Shown here: positions 56,826 through 64,000 of the stretch, in pieces
How positions within the stretch are numbered: position 1 is the stretch's first letter
Layout of the letters: the number at the start of each line of letters is the position of its first letter
Source: Caballeronia zhejiangensis
Lineage (GTDB): Bacteria; Pseudomonadota; Gammaproteobacteria; Burkholderiales; Burkholderiaceae
Assembly: GCF_000698575.1 (NCBI RefSeq)
Contig: NZ_JFHD01000004.1
Location: 1 to 64,000 of the forward strand
Direction: 5' to 3'
Length of the DNA: 64,000 nt
Made by a program: the position numbers and the translations under genes
The notes under the pieces: generated by a model
What the model was told of the DNA's origin: nothing
Database searches by the model: none
What the model saw: the letters and a program-made list of their open reading frames with translations, nothing else

Positions 56826-57650
56826 ATGCCTCGTCACGACGATACGTATCGCGCCGGCATGCCGCAGCTCAATTGCGCGGGGCTCTCGGAGAACTGGCTG
56901 CTGAAAGAGTGCGGCGACCGGCATTGGGACGCGCTCGCACGCGAAACGGCGAGCGACTTCATCTCCGACGAAGGCGGCCGCGCGTATGCCGCGTTCACGT
57001 CGATCCGGCTGCGCGCCGAAGGCATGCACGATGTGCGCGAGAACGACGCGCTCTGCATACGCACCGAGCTTTCGCGTGTGGGTCCGGTGCGGCACTTCAG
57101 CGAGCATCGCGTAAGCGGCAAAGGCGGCACGATCGCCGCGTTGTCGATGATGTCCACCTTCGTGCGACGCACCGAAGCGCGCAACAATCGCTCGGTCGCG
57201 CGGGCGAGCTTTGCGAACCTCAAAGGCGAGATCGCGCCGATGAATCCGCTCATCGCCGACATGCAGGATAGGGCGCGCAAGCTGCGCCTGCGTGAAGCAG
57301 GAGCGAGCATCGACGGATTCGCTTTGCACGAGGCAGAATGCGCGCCGGTCGAGTTTTTGCCATGCCCGTACAGCGACTTCAACGGCGCCGACTTTCTGTA
57401 CTTCGCGAGCTTTCAGGCGTTCGTCGATCGTGCGGAATGGCAAACGTGGCGTCTCGCGGACTTGCCCGCGCTCGTGTCGCGCGAGCTGCATTATCACGGC
57501 AACATCAACGTCGGCGAAGGGCTGCGGGCCACGTTTCGGCGCGCGTCGATCGACGATGCGCGCATCGCGCACTGGTGCGAGATCGAGCGCACGCGCGATG
57601 GCGTGAAGATCGCCGACGTGCTGACACACAAGACACGGAGACGCGCATGA
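56826..57650 (+). CDS. LnmK/Pnap_2097-family acyltransferase/decarboxylase-like protein
   Basis: 274 residues. It has the double hot-dog pattern: an N-terminal half (M-P-Q-L-N-C-A-G-L-S-E-N-W-L-L-K-E-C-G-D-x-H-W) and a second half starting near 180 (Y-S-D-F-N-G-A-D-F-L-Y-F-A-S-F-Q-A-F-V). This is the family of LnmK, which in leinamycin biosynthesis decarboxylates methylmalonyl-CoA and moves the propionyl group to a carrier protein. No carrier protein gene is seen here. Its stop overlaps the mutase start as ATGA, strong evidence of a joint function. Confidence 0.82.
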   Translation: MPRHDDTYRAGMPQLNCAGLSENWLLKECGDRHWDALARETASDFISDEGGRAYAAFTSIRLRAEGMHDVRENDALCIRTELSRVGPVRHFSEHRVSGKGGTIAALSMMSTFVRRTEARNNRSVARASFANLKGEIAPMNPLIADMQDRARKLRLREAGASIDGFALHEAECAPVEFLPCPYSDFNGADFLYFASFQAFVDRAEWQTWRLADLPALVSRELHYHGNINVGEGLRATFRRASIDDARIAHWCEIERTRDGVKIADVLTHKTRRRA

Positions 57651-59734
57651 ACCGCGTGCCGCGCAAGCCGCTTTACACGGCGGCCGATCTGGAAGGTCTC
57701 GCGCATCTCGACTCGATGCCCGGCGCCGCGCCGTTCGTGCGCGGACCGTATCCGTCGATGTACACGACGAGACCGTGGACCCTCCGCCAGTACGCCGGTT
57801 ACGCCGATGCCGCCGATTCGAACCTCGCGTTTCGCCGGGCGCTCGATCGCGGCGCGCAGGGCTTGTCCGTCGCGTTCGATCTGCCGACGCAACTCGGCTA
57901 CGACTCGACCGACGATGAAGCGCGCGCCGATGTCGGTCTTGCGGGCGTGGCCATCGATACCGTCGACGACATGGCGCGTCTTTTCGAAGGCATCGCGCTA
58001 GAACGCGTCTCCGTGTCGATGACGATGAACGGCGCCGTGCTGCCCGTGCTCGCGGCGTACATCGTCGCGGCGGAGGAACGCGGCATCGCGATGGCGTCGC
58101 TCTCCGGCACCGTGCAGAACGACATCCTCAAGGAGTTCATGGTGCGCAACACCTGCGTGTTCGCGCCGGAACCGTCGCTGCGAATCGTCGCGGATGTCGT
58201 GCAGTTTTTGAGCGAGCGGATGCCGCGCTTCAAGGCGCTGTCCGTTTCGGGTTATCACTTTCAGGAAGCGGGCGCGGATGCATCGCTGGAGCTGGGGCTG
58301 ACGTTCGCCAACGCCCGCGCGTATGTGCGTGCGCTGCGCGCGCGCGGCCTGAACGCGGATGCCGTCTGCGAGCAACTCAGCTTTTTCTTCGGCGTCGGCG
58401 CGGACTTCTTTGCGGAGATCGCGAAGCTGCGCGCGGCGCGGCTCATCTGGTCGGGCATGGCCGAGGAAGAGGGCGCGACGTCGGCGAAGAGTCGCGCGCT
58501 GCGGATGCATTGCCAGACGTCGGGCTGGTCGCTCGGCGCGACGCGCACGCAAAACAATATCGTTCGCACGACCGTCGAAGCGATGGCGGCAGTGTTCGGC
58601 GGCACGCAATCGCTGCACACGAATGCACATGACGAAGCGCTTGCGTTGCCATCGGCATCCGCTGCGCAGCTCGCACGCGACACGCAATTGATTCTTCAGC
58701 ACGAGATGGGGCTGTGCGAGGTCGTCGATCCGTGGGCGGGTTCGTACATGATGGAATCGCTGACGGCGAGCGTCGCGGCTCAAGCGCGCGAGATCGTCGA
58801 CGAAATCGAGGCGCGCGGCGGTGCGCTCGAAGCAATTCGCACCGGGTGGGTTCATCGGCGGATTCAGGAGCGTGCGGCGGCGACGCAGGCGCGCATCGAT
58901 TCGGGAACGCAGACGATCGTCGGCGCGAACGCGTTTATTGCCGACGATGCCGACGACGATGCGCCCGCCTGTCTCGCGATCGATGGCGAACGCGTGCGCG
59001 TGCAGCAGTCGCACAGAATCGCCGACGTGCTGCGCCGGCGTGACGAATCTCGCGTGCGTGCCGCGCTCGCCGCATTGACGCGCGCCGCACGCGACGATGC
59101 CGGCAATCTGCTCGCGCTGACGATCGATTGCATGCGCGCCCGCGCGACCGTGGGTGAATGCACGCGCGCGCTCGAAGCCGTGTGGCCGCGTCATGATCCG
59201 GCATCGGCGAATACGACACGCGTGTACGGTGAATGTCGCCATGACGACGCATGGCACGCGGCGTGCGCTCGCGTTGCGCAACTCGGCGAAACGCTCGGCC
59301 GAAAGCCACGCATGTTGATCGCGAAACTGGGACTCGACGGACACGATCGCGGCGCGAATGTCGTGGCGTGCGCGCTGGAAGATGCAGGCTTCGATGTGAC
59401 GGCTACCGGATTGTTTGCATCGCCGGCGCAGGCCGCGAAGCTCGCTGCGCAACGGCCGTACGATGTCATCGGCGTCTCGTCGCTTGCCGGTGCGCACGGC
59501 ACGCTCGTGCCTCGATTGCTGCGCGAGCTTGCGGAGCGCGACGTGCACACGCCGCTCGTCGTCGGCGGAATCGTGCCCGACGAAGACGCCTTCTTGCTGC
59601 GAAAGAAAGGCGTCGCCGACATATTCAATCCAGGTTCGACGATGCACGAGATCGTCGAACGGCTGGTGAAGTTGATCTGCCCGGACGCGCGCTCCGAATC
59701 GCGCCTGGTCACTTCGCAGGCCGACTTCAGATGA
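57647..59734 (+). CDS. B12-dependent methylmalonyl-CoA-mutase-type enzyme, single chain
   Basis: 695 residues. The mutase barrel and the cobalamin domain are in one chain, with D564-G-H566-D-R-G569 (His ligand to cobalt), S-S-L-A-G and G-G-I-V. Numbering runs 40 behind the Propionibacterium alpha chain: Y49 (Tyr89), R167 (Arg207) and Y203-H204 (Tyr243-His244) are all kept. Tyr89 and Arg207 bind the free carboxylate, so a methylmalonyl/succinyl or ethylmalonyl type substrate is favoured over isobutyryl-CoA. Position 77 is Ser where Thr is usual. It is the last gene of the extended Nit1C operon, and its stop overlaps the convergent M48 gene by 8 bases. Confidence 0.94.
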   Translation: MNRVPRKPLYTAADLEGLAHLDSMPGAAPFVRGPYPSMYTTRPWTLRQYAGYADAADSNLAFRRALDRGAQGLSVAFDLPTQLGYDSTDDEARADVGLAGVAIDTVDDMARLFEGIALERVSVSMTMNGAVLPVLAAYIVAAEERGIAMASLSGTVQNDILKEFMVRNTCVFAPEPSLRIVADVVQFLSERMPRFKALSVSGYHFQEAGADASLELGLTFANARAYVRALRARGLNADAVCEQLSFFFGVGADFFAEIAKLRAARLIWSGMAEEEGATSAKSRALRMHCQTSGWSLGATRTQNNIVRTTVEAMAAVFGGTQSLHTNAHDEALALPSASAAQLARDTQLILQHEMGLCEVVDPWAGSYMMESLTASVAAQAREIVDEIEARGGALEAIRTGWVHRRIQERAAATQARIDSGTQTIVGANAFIADDADDDAPACLAIDGERVRVQQSHRIADVLRRRDESRVRAALAALTRAARDDAGNLLALTIDCMRARATVGECTRALEAVWPRHDPASANTTRVYGECRHDDAWHAACARVAQLGETLGRKPRMLIAKLGLDGHDRGANVVACALEDAGFDVTATGLFASPAQAAKLAAQRPYDVIGVSSLAGAHGTLVPRLLRELAERDVHTPLVVGGIVPDEDAFLLRKKGVADIFNPGSTMHEIVERLVKLICPDARSESRLVTSQADFR

Positions 59735-62036
59735 CGTCGCTCAGCGACTTGATCCATCCGGCGATGACCACGATCCCGAGCATGGCGACGACCGCTTTGC
59801 GAACCATCGACAAGCGGTCATGTCCGTCCGAAGACCTGCCCAATTTGCCGGCGAGCGCGCCGATCATCGAAGCGGGAAGGGCGGCCAGCGACGCCACGCC
59901 GAGGTACAGCAGCACCGACGTCATGCTCGACTCGAACGTCGATTGCGCGTTGAGGTCGATGGTCACGAGGCCGCCCACGCTCATCACCGCGCCCGCGATC
60001 GATCCGGCGCACAAGCCGTAGAGCGCGTTGAAGGCGCCCCGACGCGACGCCGCGATCAGCGCCGCGAGCGCCGCCGTCAGCGCGATCGGCATGACGATCG
60101 CGAAGCCGCTTTCGCCCGCGCGTTGCGCGACGTGCAGCAGCGCGGAGAACGTCGCGTAGATCGTGCTTTCGGCATCGTGCGGAAGGAAGCGGCGAAACCG
60201 CAACAGTTCGATCCAGAGACAGAAGACGAGCCCGGCGATGATGCCCGTCGACAGCGCGCGGCCCGGTCGGAACTCGGGAAGACGCAAGCGGAATGCGTCG
60301 TCGAGAAAGACCCACGACGACGGCGCGAGCTCGCGGCGCGCGCGGCCGAACCATCGCGATGCCCACGGAAAAAGCCACGACCCGAACGCCGCGATGACCA
60401 CCGGCGGCGCGGCCATCACGAGCGACGTATAGAACGTCTGATGCGGCCCGAGCGTCACGATCGACATCGACGCGAACGTGCCCCACGCGAACATCCCCGC
60501 GACGCCCGCGATGGAAACCGCGCTCGTCAGCCTGAGCGCGAAAAGCGGCGAGCGGCTTCTCACGGCGACGCCAGTCCACGCGGCGGCCGAGCGCGCGATC
60601 CAGTCGCAGATCATCCAGCATCCGATGGCCGCGAGCACGAGCGCGACCGCGTGGACTTCGAGCACCGTCGTCAGCGTGTCGGCGGTCATGCGCGGCTGGG
60701 CCGGGCCGCCCCAAAGCAGCCCCGCGCCGAGGAGCATCTGATTGACGAAGTAGCCGAGCGCGAACACGGCGCCCGCCGCCGCCGTGCCCTTCACCGGATC
60801 GCGGCCGTTCAGCACCGCTGCATAGGCGCCGCGCCAGACGCCCGTCGTGAGCGCGCCGATCGCGAAGATCATCACGGCGAGCGGCACCACCGCCGACGCG
60901 ATGATCGTCACGCGCAAGACCGCCGCTTGCGCTTCGCCGGGCACGAGGCCGAGCACGAGACCGTTCATCGTTTCGATGACGACGCCCGCGCCGAAGCCGA
61001 TGCCGAGCGCATCCCACTTGCCGAGGCGAAAGAGCGGCGTGGTGTCGGCGAGCACGGCGCGACGCGCGTCGCCGCGCGGATGCAGGCTCAGGAACGTGCG
61101 CGCGCGCTTGTTGCTGTCGTCGCGCATCCGCGCGAGCACACGATCGACGTGAACGGGCGAGCCGTCCCATTGCGACGCTTGCACGTCCGCGTAAAACTCC
61201 CTCACGCGCAGCACGGACGCGCCTGACAGCAGCACGAGCGCGCTCCACAGCCCGGTCTTTGCGAGCAGCCAGGCGGTGTCGCGCAGCGCGTGCCCGGCAA
61301 ACAGAGCGACGCCGAGCAAGGGAACGACGCTCACGATGACGAACGCGAAACACGCGGCAATCGTCATGAACGTCTTGTCGATGTCGCGGTTACGGATGTG
61401 CGCCAGTTCATGCAGGACGATCGCGCGGAAGGCGGCGCGATCCGCGTAGAAATAATTGGCGACGAACGCGCCGGAGAGCGCGACGTAATAGTCGCGGCGA
61501 CGCCCGAACGTGACCGGCAGGCCGGTCGCGAGCGGATTCCAGACGAACGCGGGCGGCGGATTCAACTGCGCCTCGCCGCAAAGGGCGATGAGGGCATCGA
61601 AAAGACCGGGCGGATCGTCCTTTGCGATCGGCACGAGCCGCTGCGACATCAGCTTCCACGCGGGAAAGCGCCAGTAGAAGACACCGGCGAGCGCGAGCGT
61701 CGCGACGATTCCCGCGCCTTTCCACGCCATTTGCGGCCGCAGAAGCGCCATGCAATGCGCGAATTGCGGTGCGAACTGCACACGCATTTCCGAAGCGGAC
61801 AGCACGTCCCGAGTCAGTAATCGCGGATCGAAAACGCCCGCGAACATATCCGACGCGCACGCGACGAGCTTTTCCGTCGCCTCGACGTGCAGGCTTTCCC
61901 AGAAATGCCCATAGAACTGGATGCTGACGCACACGATAAGCACGATCAGCAGATCGAACCTCAGCGCGATGTCGGACGGAAACGGCAACGGATTGAGCCG
62001 CGGCCTGCCCGTGTTCGTCGTGACGGATTGCAGCAC
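59727..62036 (-). CDS. Large multi-spanning M48 metallopeptidase
   Basis: About 769 residues from GTG 62036, 7 bases after the upstream gene; other starts are possible. The zinc motif H209-E-L-A-H213 is followed by a second-ligand region E-F-Y-A-D near 305. Around it are membrane helices at about 25-45, 110-125 and 235-295, and the C-terminal ~400 residues add roughly ten more. M48 enzymes such as HtpX cleave damaged membrane proteins. The long membrane tail is an unusual extension and suggests a fused sensor or transporter-like part. Confidence 0.85.
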   Translation of the reverse strand: MLQSVTTNTGRPRLNPLPFPSDIALRFDLLIVLIVCVSIQFYGHFWESLHVEATEKLVACASDMFAGVFDPRLLTRDVLSASEMRVQFAPQFAHCMALLRPQMAWKGAGIVATLALAGVFYWRFPAWKLMSQRLVPIAKDDPPGLFDALIALCGEAQLNPPPAFVWNPLATGLPVTFGRRRDYYVALSGAFVANYFYADRAAFRAIVLHELAHIRNRDIDKTFMTIAACFAFVIVSVVPLLGVALFAGHALRDTAWLLAKTGLWSALVLLSGASVLRVREFYADVQASQWDGSPVHVDRVLARMRDDSNKRARTFLSLHPRGDARRAVLADTTPLFRLGKWDALGIGFGAGVVIETMNGLVLGLVPGEAQAAVLRVTIIASAVVPLAVMIFAIGALTTGVWRGAYAAVLNGRDPVKGTAAAGAVFALGYFVNQMLLGAGLLWGGPAQPRMTADTLTTVLEVHAVALVLAAIGCWMICDWIARSAAAWTGVAVRSRSPLFALRLTSAVSIAGVAGMFAWGTFASMSIVTLGPHQTFYTSLVMAAPPVVIAAFGSWLFPWASRWFGRARRELAPSSWVFLDDAFRLRLPEFRPGRALSTGIIAGLVFCLWIELLRFRRFLPHDAESTIYATFSALLHVAQRAGESGFAIVMPIALTAALAALIAASRRGAFNALYGLCAGSIAGAVMSVGGLVTIDLNAQSTFESSMTSVLLYLGVASLAALPASMIGALAGKLGRSSDGHDRLSMVRKAVVAMLGIVVIAGWIKSLSDVI

Positions 62037-62043
62037 GATTCGC

Positions 62044-62517
62044 TCACTTCTTCGGCAGGGCCAGTTGCGCGACGACGGCATCGGCAAGGTGCGCGGCTCG
62101 TGCGCGATCGAGACGCAGGCGCGAGCCGGCCGCGATCACATGGCGATGGACTTCGCCCAACTGTTCGGGGCTCAGGATCGCGACGGCTTCGGGTTCTTCG
62201 CCCCGGAACATCTTCCGCACGCGCGCGGACACTTCTTCGCCGATGGCCGTTTCCGCCGCCTTGAGCGCGATGCCGCCGAGGATCGGCATGATCTCCGACA
62301 CGACCTGAAGCACGAGCGGCGTGAAGAGGATCGAGAACGATTCGGCGCCGAAGCCGAGCGCGGCATCGCGATTTTTCGATGCCCTCATCGCGGCGTCCGG
62401 ATCGGCAAACCACGCCGCGCTCGCCGCCGCGAAAAGCGGCAGCTCGTTCGGCGCGAGCTGCATCAGGACATTGCGGGACAAGCCCCGGATCAGATCGTGT
62501 TCGGCGGTCGAGTCCAT
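62044..62517 (-). CDS. Hypothetical partner of the M48 peptidase
   Basis: 157 residues from ATG 62517. It has no signal peptide; a central hydrophobic stretch (F-S-I-L-F-T-P-L-V-L-Q-V-V-S-E-I-M-P-I-L-G-G-I-A-L split near residues 58-82) may insert in the membrane or pack as a helix. The C-terminal half is charged and helical. I do not recognise a family. It is upstream of the peptidase by 7 bases, so the two are presumably expressed together. Confidence 0.65.
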   Translation of the reverse strand: MDSTAEHDLIRGLSRNVLMQLAPNELPLFAAASAAWFADPDAAMRASKNRDAALGFGAESFSILFTPLVLQVVSEIMPILGGIALKAAETAIGEEVSARVRKMFRGEEPEAVAILSPEQLGEVHRHVIAAGSRLRLDRARAAHLADAVVAQLALPKK

Positions 62518-62869
62518 GTGTTGTCTGAACGCGTGGCTGCGTCTTCGTGTGTGGAAGAAAAGTGTTCGTCGTTAAGGACGAAGCAGCGCATCCGGTTCTG
62601 AACCGTTGCGGTCAACACTTCCGAACAAAATGTGCGCTACCGCACGTTTCGCCGCCTTTCAGTTTGTTTTAACGATTGAAGCCCGTTCGCTGATAACACG
62701 ACTAGCTCGACTGACGCGACTCAAAAAAGGGCATGTTTTCGCTTCACTGGTGCTCGGTGAAAGCACGCGTCACTTCCCAAACGTTTGCTTCGTAAAACTC
62801 AATCGTCAGACAAACAGGCGCGAACCTTGCATTGATCGGGATACGAAACCGACCCTACGAAGAAGCCAC
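62518..62869. promoter_or_regulatory. Divergent intergenic region, 352 bases
   Basis: Relatively AT-rich sequence between the M48 pair (leftward) and the chemoreceptor-tip/Cache gene (rightward). An open frame runs through it into the rightward gene, but it lacks coding character. It should contain both promoters. Confidence 0.4.
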
Positions 62870-63904
62870 ATGTCCAATCCGCAAGCTATCGTCGATCTGA
62901 CACATGAAGTCAAACGCCTCGCCTCGGGCAAGATCAGCGACATCAACGATATCAACCGCGAGACCACGTTCCTGGCACTGAACGCGCTGATCGAAGCTGC
63001 CCGCGCCGGCGATGCGGGCAAGGGCTTCGCTGTCGTCGCCAAGCAGGTGAAGCATGTATCGACACGCATCTCCGACATCACGGCCGGCCTCAACAAAGAG
63101 CTTGCCGGATCGCTTGCGACGCTCACGGAACTCGGCGACAGCATGATCGAGCGGATGCGATCGCTCGACGGTCAGCGGTACACGGACCTTGCGTTGAACA
63201 TGATCGACATCATCGACCGCAACCTGTACGAGCGCTCCTGCGACGTGCGCTGGTGGGCGACGGACTCGGCATTGGTCGGATGTCTCGCCGATGAGCGCGC
63301 GGCGGCGCGCGATCATGCCTGCAGCCGCCTCAAGGTCATCCTGGATAGCTACACGGTTTATCGGGATCTCTGGGTCGTCGATGCGAACGGCGTGGTCGTG
63401 GCGAACGGACGTCACTCGACTTACGCGGTGCGCGGGCAGAACGTGGCGGGCGCGGAGTGGTACAAGGCCGCAATGAAGACGGCGTCGGGCGCGCAATACG
63501 TGGCGTCGGATGTCGAGACAGTCGCGCCGCTCGACAACGCACAGGTCGCGACGTATTCGACGGCGATTCGCGAGGGCGGCGCGCCGGATGGTCGCGTGCT
63601 CGGAGCGCTCATCATCTTCTTCGACTGGGCGCCTCAAGCCGAGACCGTCGTCAAAGGCGTTCGCCTGAGCAACGAAGAGTGGGCGCGCTCGCGCTGTCTG
63701 ATCCTGGATTCGTCGTTTCGGGTGATCGCCGCGTCGGATGGCAAGGGCATCCTCAACGAGCGCTTTCGCTTGCAGACGGGCGGCAAGGAATCGGGCTTCT
63801 ACCGCGATGCCGGCGGTGCAGTCGTATCGTTCGCAGCGACGCCCGGTTACGAGACCTATCGCGGTCTGGGCTGGTACGGCGTCATCTGCCAGATGCCGGC
63901 ATGA
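62870..63904 (+). CDS. Soluble chemoreceptor-tip plus Cache-like sensor protein
   Basis: 344 residues from ATG 62870. Residues 24-62 match the cytoplasmic hairpin tip of methyl-accepting chemotaxis proteins (T-T-F-L-A-L-N-A-L-I-E-A-A-R-A-G-D, then G-K-G-F-A-V-V-A). There is no membrane helix. From about 100 onward a Cache/PAS-like sensor follows (V-Y-R-D-L-W-V-V-D-A-N-G-V-V-V-A-N-G, and a second half with L-I-L-D-S-S-F-R-V-I-A-A-S-D-G-K-G). The usual order of sensor first and tip last is reversed. It may feed a ligand or redox signal to a chemotaxis-like kinase, but no che gene is near. Confidence 0.82.
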   Translation: MSNPQAIVDLTHEVKRLASGKISDINDINRETTFLALNALIEAARAGDAGKGFAVVAKQVKHVSTRISDITAGLNKELAGSLATLTELGDSMIERMRSLDGQRYTDLALNMIDIIDRNLYERSCDVRWWATDSALVGCLADERAAARDHACSRLKVILDSYTVYRDLWVVDANGVVVANGRHSTYAVRGQNVAGAEWYKAAMKTASGAQYVASDVETVAPLDNAQVATYSTAIREGGAPDGRVLGALIIFFDWAPQAETVVKGVRLSNEEWARSRCLILDSSFRVIAASDGKGILNERFRLQTGGKESGFYRDAGGAVVSFAATPGYETYRGLGWYGVICQMPA

Positions 63905-63919
63905 GACATCGGCGGTCGC

Positions 63920-64000
63920 TCAACGGCGCGGACTTCGCTTCTTGCGCTCGCGAAGTTCGCTGCCTGTATCGACCGGCGTGAAGGGCGCCTGAAACCGGCC
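63920..64000 (-). CDS. C-terminal end of an unidentified gene, cut by the window edge
   Basis: From base 64000 to TGA at 63922-63920 the minus strand is open for 26 codons, ending E-R-K-K-R-S-P-R-R, a basic tail that looks like a natural protein end. It is convergent with the Cache gene (15 bases between stops). The stretch also forms a hairpin (63929-63938 with 63950-63959). Too short to identify. Confidence 0.35.
   Translation of the reverse strand, partial: GRFQAPFTPVDTGSELRERKKRSPRR

Overview
The window looks like part of a chromosome or chromid of a GC-rich betaproteobacterium of the Burkholderia group (Paraburkholderia or Caballeronia are my best guesses). The evidence is the roughly 65% GC content, the E. 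coli-type bcs cellulose locus, an RND pump of the Burkholderia type, and many small stress genes typical of that group. This placement is an inference; no rRNA or core phylogenetic marker is present. I saw no tRNA, rRNA, CRISPR array, insertion sequence or phage gene.

Layout. 1-10066: the end of a cellulose synthase operon in the order bcsC(partial)-E-F-Q-A-G-R, tightly packed and mostly joined by ATGA overlaps. 10055-16016: a leftover tail of an MFS transporter and a complete tripartite RND efflux operon. 16343-19084: a large membrane PAS-GGDEF-EAL protein. 19220-22334: a periplasmic copper operon of a SCO copper chaperone, a secreted galactose-oxidase-like copper radical enzyme with a ricin-type lectin domain, and a c-type cytochrome. 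22940-26290, divergent: a PQQ-propeller lipoprotein and a GT-C-like membrane protein. 26392-33500: envelope and accessory genes (RcnB-like, DUF2000/AraC/DHA2 exporter, class V aminotransferase, glycine-zipper protein, zinc dehydrogenase, flavin reductase). 33587-37967: a stress cluster (DUF3597, response regulator, manganese catalase, YihY, CsbD and small proteins). 37974-44359: a caa3-type cytochrome oxidase operon with two additional cytochrome c genes. 44500-49314: CBS protein, response regulator, royal-jelly-type beta-propeller, FUSC and DUF2252.

49329-59734 is the most interesting region. A MocR-type regulator is divergent from a complete Nit1C (Sll0783-type) cluster: MSMEG_0572-like protein, nitrilase, radical SAM protein, acetyltransferase, AIR-synthase-like protein, MSMEG_0570-like protein and flavin oxidoreductase. 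Two genes extend it, an LnmK/Pnap_2097-type acyltransferase/decarboxylase and a full-length B12-dependent methylmalonyl-CoA-type mutase; these two overlap by 4 bases. The divergent promoter region holds tandem GATYGCA boxes and a well-spaced sigma-54 element. I infer a nitrogen-controlled pathway that couples nitrile or cyanide-type chemistry to a branched C3/C4 acyl unit; the product is unknown.

59727-64000: a multi-spanning M48 metallopeptidase with a small partner, a soluble protein with an N-terminal chemoreceptor-tip segment followed by a Cache-like sensor, and the end of one more gene on the minus strand.
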